NCBI RefSeq assembly: GCF_020171945.1
Contig: NZ_JAIVAP010000015.1
Coordinates: 1-64,000, forward strand
DNA: 64,000 nucleotides
DNA from: Bacillus infantis
Lineage (GTDB): Bacteria; Bacillota; Bacilli; Bacillales; Cytobacillaceae
Direction of reading: 5' to 3'
Position numbers and translations under genes: made by a program. The notes beneath the pieces are model-generated. The model did no database searches, was not told the DNA's origin, and worked only from the letters and a program-made list of their open reading frames with translations. Shown in pieces: positions 1 to 8,334 of the stretch (position 1 is the stretch's first letter; each line of letters begins with the position of its first letter).

Positions 1-94
1 TTCAGGGAGCAAGCTCCCATCCGTCCGCTCGACTTGCATGTATTAGGCACGCCGCCAGCGTTCGTCCTGAGCCAGGATCAAACTCTCCATATAA
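1..94 (-). rRNA. 16S ribosomal RNA, 5' end only (runs off left edge)
   Basis: The reverse complement carries the universal 16S start AGAGTTTGATCCTGGCTCAG, followed by the Bacillus-type helix H6 region with the AGCTTGCTCCC loop. Only about the first 94 nt are present; the rest lies left of the window. The exact mature 5' end is uncertain by a few bases. It is preceded on the same strand by a typical leader and two promoters, so this is the head of an rRNA operon transcribed leftwards. Confidence 0.97.
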
Positions 95-193
95 GAGTAA
101 GATTTAGCTCTGATAAAAATTAAGATTAACGTTGACGTTTTTGTTCGTTCAGTTTTCAAAGGACAATCTTCGTCGCTCAGAAGCGACTTTATT

Positions 194-222
194 AATATAA
201 CATCTCTCGATGAAGAAGTCAA
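194..222 (-). promoter_or_regulatory. rRNA operon promoter P2
   Basis: On the minus strand TTGACT is followed by a 17-bp spacer and TATATT. The predicted start lies near 187, just ahead of a leader with a GTCGCTT/GAGCGAC hairpin and the sequence TTTGAAAACTGAAC, which is typical of Bacillus pre-16S leaders. This should be the proximal rrn promoter. Confidence 0.85.
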
Positions 223-289
223 CATCTTTTTTGGTTTTTCAAAACTTCAATTCCGATGTTTTCGTTTCTCCCTCGTGAGGACAAGTAAT

Positions 290-318
290 AATATATCATG
301 GGGAAATTACAATTGCAA
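290..318 (-). promoter_or_regulatory. rRNA operon promoter P1 (upstream)
   Basis: On the minus strand TTGCAA, 17 bp and TATATT lie about 95 bp upstream of P2, which fits the tandem P1/P2 arrangement of many Bacillus rrn operons. The -35 is weaker than that of P2. The surrounding DNA is A/T rich, as expected for an UP element. The rest of the 95-543 interval shows no gene. Confidence 0.6.
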
Positions 319-543
319 TATAATTTTTAAATTAAATTGCATTTTGTTTTTTACATAAAGAATGACTTGAGGAAAAACCTTTCTGATATATTCATCTATG
401 CCAATCAGGCAGGGTCTCTAAAAAATGACTCAGCTGATCCAAGCCTTTTTGCAAACAGCACACCACAAAGAAAACTTATATAAAGGGTCATACAATCGAA
501 GCAAGTCCATATAATATAGTAACATATTCGAAAGGTGAGATAT

Positions 544-720
544 ATGCTTCAAACCGCCGCACTCTATTTATCATTTATCATGGCTGTATTCTTGTTGGCA
601 TTTTCCTATTTCGAAGGAATTAAAATTGCAGACTCGGAAGAAAAGGTCTATGGAGGCACTTTTATTTTCACAACGGTATCCGGTTTTATTTTCTCCGGGC
701 TTACTTATGCATTTATCTAA
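544..720 (+). CDS. small two-helix membrane protein, unknown function
   Basis: A 58-aa protein with two hydrophobic segments (about residues 3-23 and 40-58) joined by a short charged loop containing the motif KIADSEEK. I do not recognise the family. The start is ATG 544 because AAAGGTGA (532-539) sits just upstream; a GTG at 535 would overlap that ribosome binding site. A TATAAT-like -10 lies near 511. It is followed by a strong hairpin terminator, so it is probably monocistronic. The product is expected in the cytoplasmic membrane. Confidence 0.6.
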   Translation: MLQTAALYLSFIMAVFLLAFSYFEGIKIADSEEKVYGGTFIFTTVSGFIFSGLTYAFI

Positions 721-729
721 TACCATTTT

Positions 730-765
730 AAAAGTGGCCATCCAACTGAGGACGGCCACTTTTCA
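730..765 (+). terminator. rho-independent terminator after the small membrane protein
   Basis: A 10-bp perfect stem, AAAAGTGGCC with GGCCACTTTT, with a 14-nt loop. It sits 10 bp past the stop codon of the upstream ORF. Confidence 0.8.
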
Positions 766-811
766 GCTTAGCGTGAATTTCCTGCGGACCTGAACCTCAT
801 CATTTTCCAGG

Positions 812-1435
812 TTATCCCTCAAGTATGCGTTTAGTATACTCCTCCTCCAGCAGCGCAGAAATAACAGCATCTCTGTAATCTCCCCTGTGAACAAATCGCT
901 TTCTTAGAAGGCCTTCTATTATAAAACCCTTTTTTTCAAGAAGCTTTTTGGAGGCAGCATTCTCCGGAAGATAGACCGCCTCTATCCTGTTCAGGTTCAT
1001 GCAGATAAATCCATAGCGGATAATAGCATCCAAAGCTTCTGACATTACGCCTTTTCCCCAGGCCTCTGGATGGAGTTCATATCCGATTTCTGCTTTTTTA
1101 TGGAGCTTTTCAATAGAATGGAATCCGCAGGTTCCCCGGAGAGTGTTGTCTTCTTTCCAGCAGATGGCCCATCTGATCTGCTTTTCCATACTGTATCTCC
1201 ACAAAAGACTTTCGAGGAGACCTTCCGCTTCACTGATGGACCTAAAGGGCTCTACATCATAAAACCTGGTTGCTTCAGGATCCGAGAATATCCTGTACAG
1301 CTTTGGGATATCACCTTCCTCAGGCTTCCTGAGCAGAAGCCTTTCAGTCTCTATAATGGGGAATTCAGCAGAAAAGGCTGCTTCAATCCCTGCCATACCA
1401 ATCAGCCTCCTCTTTATTGCGGTCAGCTCATGCAA
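812..1435 (-). CDS. GNAT family N-acetyltransferase (RimJ/RimL-like)
   Basis: A 207-aa protein of the GNAT fold. The N-terminal part has TERLLLR, the usual opening of RimJ/RimL-type acetyltransferases. The acetyl-CoA pyrophosphate-binding region is represented by ELHPEAWGKGVMSEAL, followed by N-AASKKLLEKKGF, where the family has its conserved C-terminal helix. It would transfer acetyl from acetyl-CoA to an amine, perhaps a protein N-terminus; the substrate is unknown. The start is TTG 1435: GGTGAG overlaps the stop of the upstream EamA gene nine bases before it. A later Met (residue 14) is a weaker choice. The two genes are probably co-transcribed. Confidence 0.85.
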   Translation of the reverse strand: MHELTAIKRRLIGMAGIEAAFSAEFPIIETERLLLRKPEEGDIPKLYRIFSDPEATRFYDVEPFRSISEAEGLLESLLWRYSMEKQIRWAICWKEDNTLRGTCGFHSIEKLHKKAEIGYELHPEAWGKGVMSEALDAIIRYGFICMNLNRIEAVYLPENAASKKLLEKKGFIIEGLLRKRFVHRGDYRDAVISALLEEEYTKRILEG

Positions 1436-1449
1436 TCGAAGCTTCTCAC

Positions 1450-2367
1450 CTAACGGCTTGGGTGGTTTCCGCTTACTTCTGTCTTCTTTGCTTTTCTCTT
1501 CATTATTCTGCCATCTGCAAGGAACAGCATGATACCCCCGATGACAATCATCCCTCCAGCAGCCTGATACCAGGCTACAAACTCCCCGAGTAAAAAATAA
1601 GCCAGGACAGCAGCACCCACCGGCTCAAACAGGATTGCCATAGAAATCGTAGAGGTGCTGAGCCATTTCAGTGACCAATTGAAAAGTGTATGTCCGAGCA
1701 GGGTCGGGACCAGCGCAAGGAGAATAAAGTAGACCCAGTCACTTGCAGGATAAGGTCCAAGAGGCTCACCAGCGGCAATTACATAAACCAATAGGGTAAT
1801 GGCACTTATACTGTACACGGTGAATGTATAAGTAATAAGAGACAGCCGTTTTCGCACTGTCTGCCCAAACATCAAGTAAGCTGTAACCAGCGCACAGGCA
1901 GCAAGCGCCAAAAGATCTCCAAACAATGCAGTCCCACTGATCCTGAAATCCCCCCAGCTGATAAGCACACTTCCTCCGATAGCTATCACTCCGCTCAAAA
2001 TTGCTTTCACTGTAAACCTTTCTTTGAAAAATAAGTAGGTCCCGGCGAAAGCGAACAGCGGCTGCAGGGTGACGAGGACAGTTGAGCTTGCCACCGAAGT
2101 AAAGCGGAGAGATTCAAACCAGAGGATAAAATGAAAGGCAAGGAATATCCCGGCAATGGCCGAATACAGCCAATCCCGCCAGCCAATCCGCTTGAGCTCT
2201 GGCCCATATTTAAATAATACGAAAGGGAGCATCAGCAAAACAGAAAAGAATAAACGATAAAAAGCTATCACTCCTGATGGTGCAGCTGAAAACTTAACTA
2301 GAATGGCAGACGTGGAAACAGACACCACACCGATTGCCAATGCTGCATATGGGTTTATCTTCGGCAA
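1450..2367 (-). CDS. EamA/DMT family transporter
   Basis: A 305-aa integral membrane protein with about ten hydrophobic segments in two homologous five-helix halves, the layout of the drug/metabolite transporter superfamily with two EamA domains. Family members export metabolites such as amino acids or drugs; the substrate here cannot be told. The tail is short and basic (MKRKAKKTE). The start is TTG 2367, with AAGGAG about ten bases upstream. An ATG lies between them in another frame. Its stop overlaps the ribosome binding site of the GNAT gene, so translation is likely coupled. Confidence 0.9.
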   Translation of the reverse strand: MPKINPYAALAIGVVSVSTSAILVKFSAAPSGVIAFYRLFFSVLLMLPFVLFKYGPELKRIGWRDWLYSAIAGIFLAFHFILWFESLRFTSVASSTVLVTLQPLFAFAGTYLFFKERFTVKAILSGVIAIGGSVLISWGDFRISGTALFGDLLALAACALVTAYLMFGQTVRKRLSLITYTFTVYSISAITLLVYVIAAGEPLGPYPASDWVYFILLALVPTLLGHTLFNWSLKWLSTSTISMAILFEPVGAAVLAYFLLGEFVAWYQAAGGMIVIGGIMLFLADGRIMKRKAKKTEVSGNHPSR

Positions 2368-2472
2368 GTCTTTGCATCTCCTTCTAAGAAAAATCCAGTT
2401 TAGCTATAATATTACACTTACCGGTTTTCACATTGCCATCTTTTTTCGCACGGCAAGCATTGAATAGAAATG

Positions 2473-2505
2473 AAAAAGTGCCTGGCCCGAAATCGGGCAG
2501 GCACC
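2473..2505 (-). terminator. terminator downstream of the mgtC-like gene
   Basis: Near-perfect stem GTGCCTGGCCCGA / TCGGGCAGGCAC, followed on the minus strand by a T tract (A5 on the plus strand at 2473-2477). Confidence 0.8.
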
Positions 2506-2527
2506 TCTTGCCAATCGTCCTCTTGTT

Positions 2528-3229
2528 CTATTCCCCGCTCTCCACCTCTGCGGCAATAACTCCAATCAACGATTTCATTGTATAGTATACATCGGTCGTA
2601 TACATGCTGCGCGTTGTGGTTATCACACAATTGATCAGTATATCATCTGCTTCTTCTTTGACACGTACCCGTTTGATTCCCAGTTTTTTGCTTTTAATTT
2701 CCTTCATCAAGGTTGTCAGGTCCGTACTTTTCTCAATATACAGCTTTACCCTGATTTCCTTTTCCTTCAGCTTTTTCGGCCCTACCCGCTCAAACAAAGC
2801 AGGAATCATTTTAACTCCAATGATGATAAAAATAACTCCTAAAAGCGCTTCTATATAAAAGCCTGCACCGATTGTAATCCCAATCCCTGCTGAAGCAAGC
2901 ACAAGAGCGGCTGTCGTCAGCCCGGATATGGCTTCATTGCCCCTGCGAAGGATTACACCGGCTCCAAGAAAGCCGATGCCGCTGATTACATAAGAAGGAA
3001 TCCTCCCTGGGTCCATCGGCCTTGAATATTCTTTTGAGTAAAGAAAAGCCGATTCATATGACACAATAGTCAAGAGGCATGCCATAACCGAAACAATCAG
3101 GCAGGTCTTGAGCCCGAGCGGCTTTCCTTTCAGTTCCCTTTCCAAACCTATGACAAGCCCTGCCAAAGCTGCGAAGCACAGCTTTACAAGCACATCATTT
3201 TTCATCACTGTATAAAACATTTCTTCCAT
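2528..3229 (-). CDS. MgtC/SapB family membrane protein
   Basis: A 233-aa protein. Residues about 12-140 form the MgtC/SapB domain, with the diagnostic GLVIGLERELKGKPLGLKT near the N-terminus and GIGFLGAGVI in the middle, spread over four to five membrane helices. The C-terminal ~85 residues are soluble and look like the ACT-like regulatory domain of longer MgtC proteins. Family members in pathogens help survival in low Mg2+ and inhibit F-type ATPase; the Bacillus role is not settled. It is monocistronic by position. I saw no M-box riboswitch in the 250 bp upstream. Confidence 0.9.
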   Translation of the reverse strand: MEEMFYTVMKNDVLVKLCFAALAGLVIGLERELKGKPLGLKTCLIVSVMACLLTIVSYESAFLYSKEYSRPMDPGRIPSYVISGIGFLGAGVILRRGNEAISGLTTAALVLASAGIGITIGAGFYIEALLGVIFIIIGVKMIPALFERVGPKKLKEKEIRVKLYIEKSTDLTTLMKEIKSKKLGIKRVRVKEEADDILINCVITTTRSMYTTDVYYTMKSLIGVIAAEVESGE

Positions 3230-3436
3230 AAGGTATCCCCTCTTCTATATCTATATCTATATAAATATTCCAATATAGATAGTTGAATAAACTAATTTTT
3301 GGATAAAAATAGCGGTAAGCATACTTTTCTTTTCCTACTTTATGCAGCCTTGCTCTCTAATATTATTGTGTACTTTCAGGATCACTGGCAGAAAACTTAA
3401 GATTTTATTTTCATAAAGAAAAATTAGAATTTCCTC

Positions 3437-3465
3437 TTGCATATTTGATCAATTACGGATATAAT
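3437..3465 (+). promoter_or_regulatory. promoter of tRNA-Ala
   Basis: TTGCAT, a 17-bp spacer and TATAAT, ending about 19 bp before the tRNA. The predicted start is near 3472. The rest of the 3230-3436 interval is A/T rich and shows no gene. Confidence 0.6.
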
Positions 3466-3483
3466 TTTTCTTGTACCGAACAC

Positions 3484-3556
3484 GGGGCATTAGCTCAGCT
3501 GGGAGAGCGCTACGCTGGCAGCGTAGAGGTCAGCGGTTCGAGCCCGCTATGCTCCA
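3484..3556 (+). tRNA. tRNA-Ala (anticodon GGC)
   Basis: A complete 73-nt cloverleaf. The acceptor GGGGCAT pairs with ATGCTCC (one G-U), the D arm contains AGCTCAGCTGGGAGAGC, the anticodon stem CTACG/CGTAG encloses the loop CTGGCAG (GGC at its centre), and the T arm has GGTTCGAGCC. CCA is not encoded. It stands alone, not in an rRNA-linked cluster, and is followed directly by a terminator. Confidence 0.96.
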
Positions 3557-3563
3557 TACACCC

Positions 3564-3597
3564 AAAAGCCAAAATCCATTAGGATTTTGGCTTTTTT
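3564..3597 (+). terminator. terminator of tRNA-Ala
   Basis: A 14-bp perfect stem, AAAAGCCAAAATCC with GGATTTTGGCTTTT, with loop ATTA and a T6 run. Confidence 0.95.
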
Positions 3598-3750
3598 GTT
3601 ATATCAGCATAATAAAAACACTTTTTGAAATACTTATTTTCATATTATTTTATTATACAGGAAAAATGTACCAGTGCCATTAACATGTTTAAGGTGCTGC
3701 AAATCGGGAATAATGCCCATAACACAATAACAAAGATGGGAGAGATTAGC

Positions 3751-3864
3751 ATGATCTCAACAATCGCTATTTTGGCAGCAGCCTTTACTGCCGCAGCAGG
3801 CTTAAATTATTTTGCAGTGAAAGAGGCAGATTTTACTGAGGAAGATTTACTAAAGGATAAATGA
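3751..3864 (+). CDS. 37-aa small membrane peptide, unknown function
   Basis: A 37-codon ORF starting at ATG 3751, eight bases after GGGAGA. The first 20 residues are hydrophobic and alanine rich (MISTIAILAAAFTAAAG); the tail is acidic (EADFTEEDLLKDK). That suggests a single-pass membrane peptide. It is followed by a hairpin terminator. I do not recognise a family. The longer reading from 3625 lacks a ribosome binding site. Confidence 0.5.
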   Translation: MISTIAILAAAFTAAAGLNYFAVKEADFTEEDLLKDK

Positions 3865-3900
3865 GGATGGCCGAATATTTGAATACAGCAGATAAAAAAT

Positions 3901-3945
3901 GACCCTTAACCAATTACATCAGTTGGCCAAGGGTCTTTATTTTTG
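3901..3945. terminator. bidirectional terminator between the 37-aa peptide and the yitT-like gene
   Basis: The stem GACCCTT.ACCAA / TTGG.CAAGGGTC is flanked by T-rich sequence on the plus strand and A-rich sequence on the left, so it can serve both convergent genes. Confidence 0.7.
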
Positions 3946-3954
3946 TATAAAATC

Positions 3955-4764
3955 TCAGGTTCTATGGAAAGAGCCCAGAACTTCGGTCGTTTCTGTAATA
4001 TTGACAAAGGCCTGCGGATCAACTTCATCTATCATGGCCTTGACTTCTGTCAGCTGATAGCGGGTTATGACTGTCATGAGGATCTTCCTGCCTTCCCCAG
4101 TGTAGCCGCCCTCTCCATTGATGACCGTGATCCCCCTGTATATGCTTGAGAGGAGCTTTGCCTTCATCTCTTCCCCTTTGGCCGTCACTATCATTACTGT
4201 CAGCTTAATATGCTTTGTATGGATGGTATCGACCACTTTACCTGTGGCGTAGATGGCGACCATTGTGTTCAATGCAGCATCCCAGCTGAAGATGAAGCCT
4301 GAAGCTAAAACAACAGTGGCATTCATCAGTGAAAGAATGGCGCCAAGCGGGAAATCCTTTTTCCTTGTCAGGAGCATGGCAATGATATCAAAGCCCCCGG
4401 AGGAACCTGAAGCCTTGAAGATCAGTCCGATTCCTGCACCCGTCAAGACTCCGCCGAAAACGGAAGACAATATCGGCTCGGAAGAAATTGCGTGGACCGG
4501 AATTAAGTAAAGGCTGACGGAAAGAGTCAGCACTGAAACGATTGTATAGAAGATAAACCGTTTCCCAAGCTTAATGACCCCAAGGATCAATAAAGGCAGA
4601 TTCAACAGGAAGTTAAGGATACCTGTATTGAAGGGTGTAATGATGCCGAGCATGATTGCCACCCCGCTGAGCCCGCTGCTCAGGATTTCATGGGGGATCA
4701 GGAATAGATTATAAGCAAAGCCTACAATCGCAGAACCCAGAATAATGATCAGTAAATTTTTCAT
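3955..4764 (-). CDS. YitT family membrane protein (DUF161 + DUF2179)
   Basis: A 269-aa protein. Residues about 1-165 hold five membrane helices with the family motifs LIPHEILSSGLSGVA and ASGSSGGFD. The C-terminal ~90 residues form the soluble DUF2179 domain, with GRKILMTVITRYQLTEVK and the VNITETTEVLG tail. B. subtilis has several paralogues (YitT, YqfU, YpjC, YvjA, YxkD) of unsettled function, so I do not assign a specific symbol. The start ATG follows AAGGGGGAT by six bases. Probably monocistronic. Confidence 0.92.
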   Translation of the reverse strand: MKNLLIIILGSAIVGFAYNLFLIPHEILSSGLSGVAIMLGIITPFNTGILNFLLNLPLLILGVIKLGKRFIFYTIVSVLTLSVSLYLIPVHAISSEPILSSVFGGVLTGAGIGLIFKASGSSGGFDIIAMLLTRKKDFPLGAILSLMNATVVLASGFIFSWDAALNTMVAIYATGKVVDTIHTKHIKLTVMIVTAKGEEMKAKLLSSIYRGITVINGEGGYTGEGRKILMTVITRYQLTEVKAMIDEVDPQAFVNITETTEVLGSFHRT

Positions 4765-4861
4765 ATGGCATCCCCCTTTATTTCCACAACAATAATAATT
4801 TAATTTATTATAGTAGAGAAATAAAGGAATCCCTAAAAAATAGTGTTTTCAGAATAAATAG

Positions 4862-5947
4862 CTATAACTGGAAATCAGTTTCCTGGTAAAAGAAATTTGG
4901 CGTTTTGACCTCATTCTTATAGCTGCTGTGAAAAATATGTGTAGCTGCCGGGGATATAGGCGGGATCAGCCAGGTCCATTCACCGGTTACCGGCCTGCCG
5001 CATGCTGACTCTTTTTCTTCAAACAGCCTGAACTGCTGTGCGGCTGTATGGTGATCAACGATGCTGACCCCTTTCTTTTTATACGAATGAAGAACAGCTG
5101 CATTCAGCTCAACCAGTGCACGGTCCTTCCACAAGGAGGCGTTCCTCTTTGTATCAAGCCCCATCCTGCCCGCTATTTCCGGGAGCAGATTATACCTGAA
5201 ATCGTCTGCAAGATTCCGGGCGCCAATTTCAGTCCCCATGTACCAGCCATTAAAGGGTGCGGCTGTATAGCGGATCCCCCCGATTTCAAGGCACATATCC
5301 GAAATGAACGGAACAGCATACCACTTTAATTGAAGATCGCTGAACCATTCAAATTCAGGGTGCTCCAGGGGCACTTCAAGAATATCTTCAGCAGATATGT
5401 CAAAAAGCGCAGGCTTCCGCCCACCTATCTGGACAAGAAGAGGCAGGGGGTCAAACCGCCCATATTTCCCTGCCCACCCCAATTCACGGCACAGGTTCGT
5501 CAGTTTGACGGAGGCAGGGTCGCCTATAATCCTTTCTCCGGTATCATAGCCTGCATACCTGATCAGCTGGTGGTTAAGGATCCGCACTCTTTTGTTTTTA
5601 TCCTCCTGACGGAATACAGTGATGGCAGATCTTACCTTGCCGCCGTTCGCAGCGTAGCTGATATGTCTCAGCAATGCTTGGCAAATTTCTTCTTCAGTCT
5701 CAAGCTCCCTTTCATCGAACACTTTAAGGCTGTCCCAAAAGAGCCTGCCGATGCAGCGGTTGCTGTTCCTCCAGGCCGTTTTTGCGCCATACTCTAACTC
5801 TTCATAGCTGTGGCGGTAACTGCCAGTTTGATCTATCTCCTCAAAGATTTCATTGAGCCGCTGCTCTGTTTCACTGCTGCTTTTATTCAGCTCTCTGTGG
5901 CATATAGCAATAAAACTCTCTGCTTTCTTCCTCAGTGCCTTAACCAA
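4862..5947 (-). CDS. nos: nitric oxide synthase oxygenase (bacterial NOS)
   Basis: A 361-aa protein when read from TTG 5947. This start has GGGGGG eight bases upstream and matches the usual N-terminus of Bacillus NOS; an ATG 13 codons earlier lacks a ribosome binding site. The heme-ligating cysteine is Cys65 in [10 protein letters not shown]. The arginine-binding glutamate is in [10 protein letters not shown], and the pterin-side region [17 protein letters not shown] is intact. Bacterial NOS makes NO and citrulline from arginine and borrows reductase partners such as flavodoxins, since it lacks its own reductase domain. It helps against oxidative stress and antibiotics in bacilli. It lies 50 bp after the oxidoreductase gene on the same strand and may be co-transcribed. 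Confidence 0.96.
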   Translation of the reverse strand: MVKALRKKAESFIAICHRELNKSSSETEQRLNEIFEEIDQTGSYRHSYEELEYGAKTAWRNSNRCIGRLFWDSLKVFDERELETEEEICQALLRHISYAANGGKVRSAITVFRQEDKNKRVRILNHQLIRYAGYDTGERIIGDPASVKLTNLCRELGWAGKYGRFDPLPLLVQIGGRKPALFDISAEDILEVPLEHPEFEWFSDLQLKWYAVPFISDMCLEIGGIRYTAAPFNGWYMGTEIGARNLADDFRYNLLPEIAGRMGLDTKRNASLWKDRALVELNAAVLHSYKKKGVSIVDHHTAAQQFRLFEEKESACGRPVTGEWTWLIPPISPAATHIFHSSYKNEVKTPNFFYQETDFQL

Positions 5948-5999
5948 AAATTTGCCCCCCTGTATCGTAGAGTGATCTTGATGCATTGGCCATTAACGT

Positions 6000-6989
6000 T
6001 CAGGCTTTCTTGTCTGCAGGGTAGACAATGCCAAGCTGGCTTCTTACAGAATCCAGAATTTCCATGACAGCAAGGGAGTTAGACAATGTATTCGTTGCTG
6101 ATTCCAGCTTTCCGCTTTTGACAAGCCCGACGAATTCCTCGGCTTCATAATACATCGATGCTTCCTTCTGCTCTCTTGTAATCGATTCTGAGCCGCCGCC
6201 GCGATAGCGTATTTCAGCACTTTCCGGCGTATGGATTTTATCAATCACAATATTTCCATTCTCTCCCTGAATTTCAGCAGGAAGCTGGGAGTCGGTAATT
6301 TTTGAATACATAATGACTGCATCCATCTCTTTATACTTCAGTACAATGCTTCCTTCCCCATCAACTCCTGAATCAAGCATAACCCCCTGTGCCTTGGCTT
6401 CATCCGGCTTGCCAAAGAGGACCACCAGCGGATAGATGCAGTAGATGCCTATATCCATCAATGCACCATTGGAGAACTCTGGTTTGAAGGCATTCAGGAT
6501 TGTCCCTTCCTTGTATGCGTCATATCTTGAAGAATATTGGCAATACGAAGCAAAATACCTTCTGACCGGACCGATTTTACCAAGGTTCTCCTGGACAGCT
6601 TTAAAGTTCGGCATCAAAGTGGATTTCAGCGCCTCCATCAGTACTACCTTATTCCTTTGTGACGCTTCAATCATAAGCTTTAATTCAGCCGCATTGCTCG
6701 CTGCAGGTTTTTCGCAGAGGACATGCTTCCCATGTTCCATCATGAGAATTGATTGTTCCGCATGAAGTGAATTAGGGCTGGCAATGTAGACAGCGTCAAT
6801 TTCACTGCTTGCTGCCATTTCCTCTAGGGACGTATATGTATGCTTCACACCATATTTATCTGCAAATTCCCTTGCTTTTTCCTCTGTCCGTGAATAAACA
6901 GCCGTAAGCGCAAAATCCTGCACTTTATCTGCTGCATCAAGAAATCTTTCTGTTATCCAATTTGTTCCGATCACACCGAAACGAACCAT
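6000..6989 (-). CDS. Gfo/Idh/MocA family NAD(P)-dependent oxidoreductase
   Basis: A 329-aa protein from ATG 6989, preceded by GGAGGTG. The N-terminal Rossmann fold begins MVRFGVIGTNWI. The family signature EKPAA follows HVLCEKP near residue 95, supplying the catalytic lysine region. The C-terminal half is the substrate-binding alpha/beta domain. The substrate, probably a sugar or inositol derivative, cannot be inferred. It is upstream of nos on the same strand. A longer reading from 7028 ignores the clear ribosome binding site. Confidence 0.88.
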   Translation of the reverse strand: MVRFGVIGTNWITERFLDAADKVQDFALTAVYSRTEEKAREFADKYGVKHTYTSLEEMAASSEIDAVYIASPNSLHAEQSILMMEHGKHVLCEKPAASNAAELKLMIEASQRNKVVLMEALKSTLMPNFKAVQENLGKIGPVRRYFASYCQYSSRYDAYKEGTILNAFKPEFSNGALMDIGIYCIYPLVVLFGKPDEAKAQGVMLDSGVDGEGSIVLKYKEMDAVIMYSKITDSQLPAEIQGENGNIVIDKIHTPESAEIRYRGGGSESITREQKEASMYYEAEEFVGLVKSGKLESATNTLSNSLAVMEILDSVRSQLGIVYPADKKA

Positions 6990-7127
6990 TACGGCACCTC
7001 CATGAATGCTTATTATTCTCTCCAACAAGGATACATTCTTTCTGCTAATTTCGCCAGCAGCTGCAATTTGTGGTTTCTCATCCAGCAGGCTGGGGGAAAA
7101 TGACTGGAAAAAGGAGGTTATGTATGG

Positions 7128-7916
7128 ATGGGCCGATCAACGCTGAATGGGAAGGTCGCTTTTATCACCGGAGCAAGCTCTGGCATCGGAAAGGCTGCCA
7201 GCATCAGGCTTGCTGAGGAAGGGGCCAAAATTGCTCTTGTCGATGTTAAGGAAGAGTTTGCTAAAGAAGTTAAAGATCAAATAGAGTCAGCAGGCGGAGA
7301 AGCTATGATCATTGAAACAGATGTTTCTGTTCCATTACAGGTGGAGGAGGCTTTTCAGAAGGTATCCAGTAAATGGGGACGCCTTGATATTGTTTTTGCC
7401 AATGCCGGTATAAATGGTGTGGTTGCCCCTATTGAAGACCTGACTCCTGAAGAATGGGATACGACCATTTCAACAAACCTGAAAGGAACCTTCCTGACAG
7501 TGAAGTATGCGGTGCCCCTTCTCAAGGAAGAGGGCGGGAGCATCATCATCACCAGCTCTATCAACGGCAACAGAATCTTCCGCAACTTTGGGATGTCAGC
7601 ATACAGCACCTCCAAAGGGGGGCAGGTCAGCTTTGGAAAAATGGCTGCCCTTGAATTGGCAGGATACCGCATACGCGTCAACATGATTTGCCCTGGAGCC
7701 ATCAGCACGAATATCGGAGAAAATACTTTTCCAGAGGAAAAAAACCTGAAAAAAGTAAAAATACCCGTTGAATTTCCGGAGGGAAGCATGCCTCTCGAGG
7801 ATCATCCGGGATCCGCCGGACAGGTTGCCGACCTGGTCCATTTCCTTGCATCCGATTTGTCCAGCCATATTACCGGCACGGAGGTATATATTGACGGTGC
7901 CGAATCGCTCCTGTAA
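7128..7916 (+). CDS. SDR family oxidoreductase
   Basis: A 262-aa classical short-chain dehydrogenase. It has the cofactor motif TGASSGIG near residue 15, the NAG motif in FANAGINGV, catalytic Ser in SSING, and Tyr/Lys in YSTSKGG; the C-terminus is the usual TGTEVYIDGAESL. An Asp after the second strand (LVDVKEE) suggests NAD(H) preference. The substrate is unknown. ATG 7128 is nine bases after AAGGAGGT. It is divergent from the Gfo/Idh gene and ends at a strong terminator. Confidence 0.9.
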   Translation: MGRSTLNGKVAFITGASSGIGKAASIRLAEEGAKIALVDVKEEFAKEVKDQIESAGGEAMIIETDVSVPLQVEEAFQKVSSKWGRLDIVFANAGINGVVAPIEDLTPEEWDTTISTNLKGTFLTVKYAVPLLKEEGGSIIITSSINGNRIFRNFGMSAYSTSKGGQVSFGKMAALELAGYRIRVNMICPGAISTNIGENTFPEEKNLKKVKIPVEFPEGSMPLEDHPGSAGQVADLVHFLASDLSSHITGTEVYIDGAESLL

Positions 7917-7935
7917 TTATGCACTAAATGAATTA

Positions 7936-7962
7936 AAAGCCCGGCAGCTGCCGGGCTTTCTT
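7936..7962 (+). terminator. terminator of the SDR gene
   Basis: Perfect stem AAAGCCCGGCAGCTGCCGGGCTTT followed by CTTT. Confidence 0.9.
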
Positions 7963-7966
7963 TAAG

Positions 7967-8077
7967 CTATATGTAATATGGCTTTTTTTTCTTAACCTCT
8001 TTCCTGGATATCTCCTGCAAAAAGATTTTTTCTTTTAAAGTAAGCTCCCTTTTAAGGTTTGTGCGAAAATAATGCAT
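7967..8077 (-). CDS. candidate 36-aa lysine-rich small ORF
   Basis: Minus-strand ATG 8077 opens a 36-codon frame ending at 7967. It encodes a strongly basic, helix-prone peptide (MHYFRTNLKREL near the start, KKKKPYYI at the end). GGAG lies only three bases before the ATG, so translation is doubtful. It is the only plausible coding signal in the 7917-8334 interval between the SDR and yugO. No family is recognised. It could equally be chance in A-rich DNA. Confidence 0.25.
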   Translation of the reverse strand: MHYFRTNLKRELTLKEKIFLQEISRKEVKKKKPYYI

Positions 8078-8334
8078 AAGCTCCGCATATCTGATATTTA
8101 CAATCCTCCATTTCCCCTTTCTCTGAGAATCCCAGCCACCTATTTATTTCTCCATTCCTTGTGTAATTCCTTGCCAGCAAAAAAATATTTTTCCTGTATG
8201 CATGTGCGTTTACAGCAGAGAGGATTATTGGTAAATACAATTGTAGGCTTAAGTTCTATTCCTTTAATCTATGTTTCGGAAAAAGGGACTTGGTTCATAC
8301 TGGTAGGTGTCTGCATTCAGAAGGAGTGAACAGC

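Noticed and set aside
3471-3683. 70-aa ORF across the tRNA
   Set aside because: It reads through tRNA-Ala and its terminator; a by-product of the tRNA sequence.
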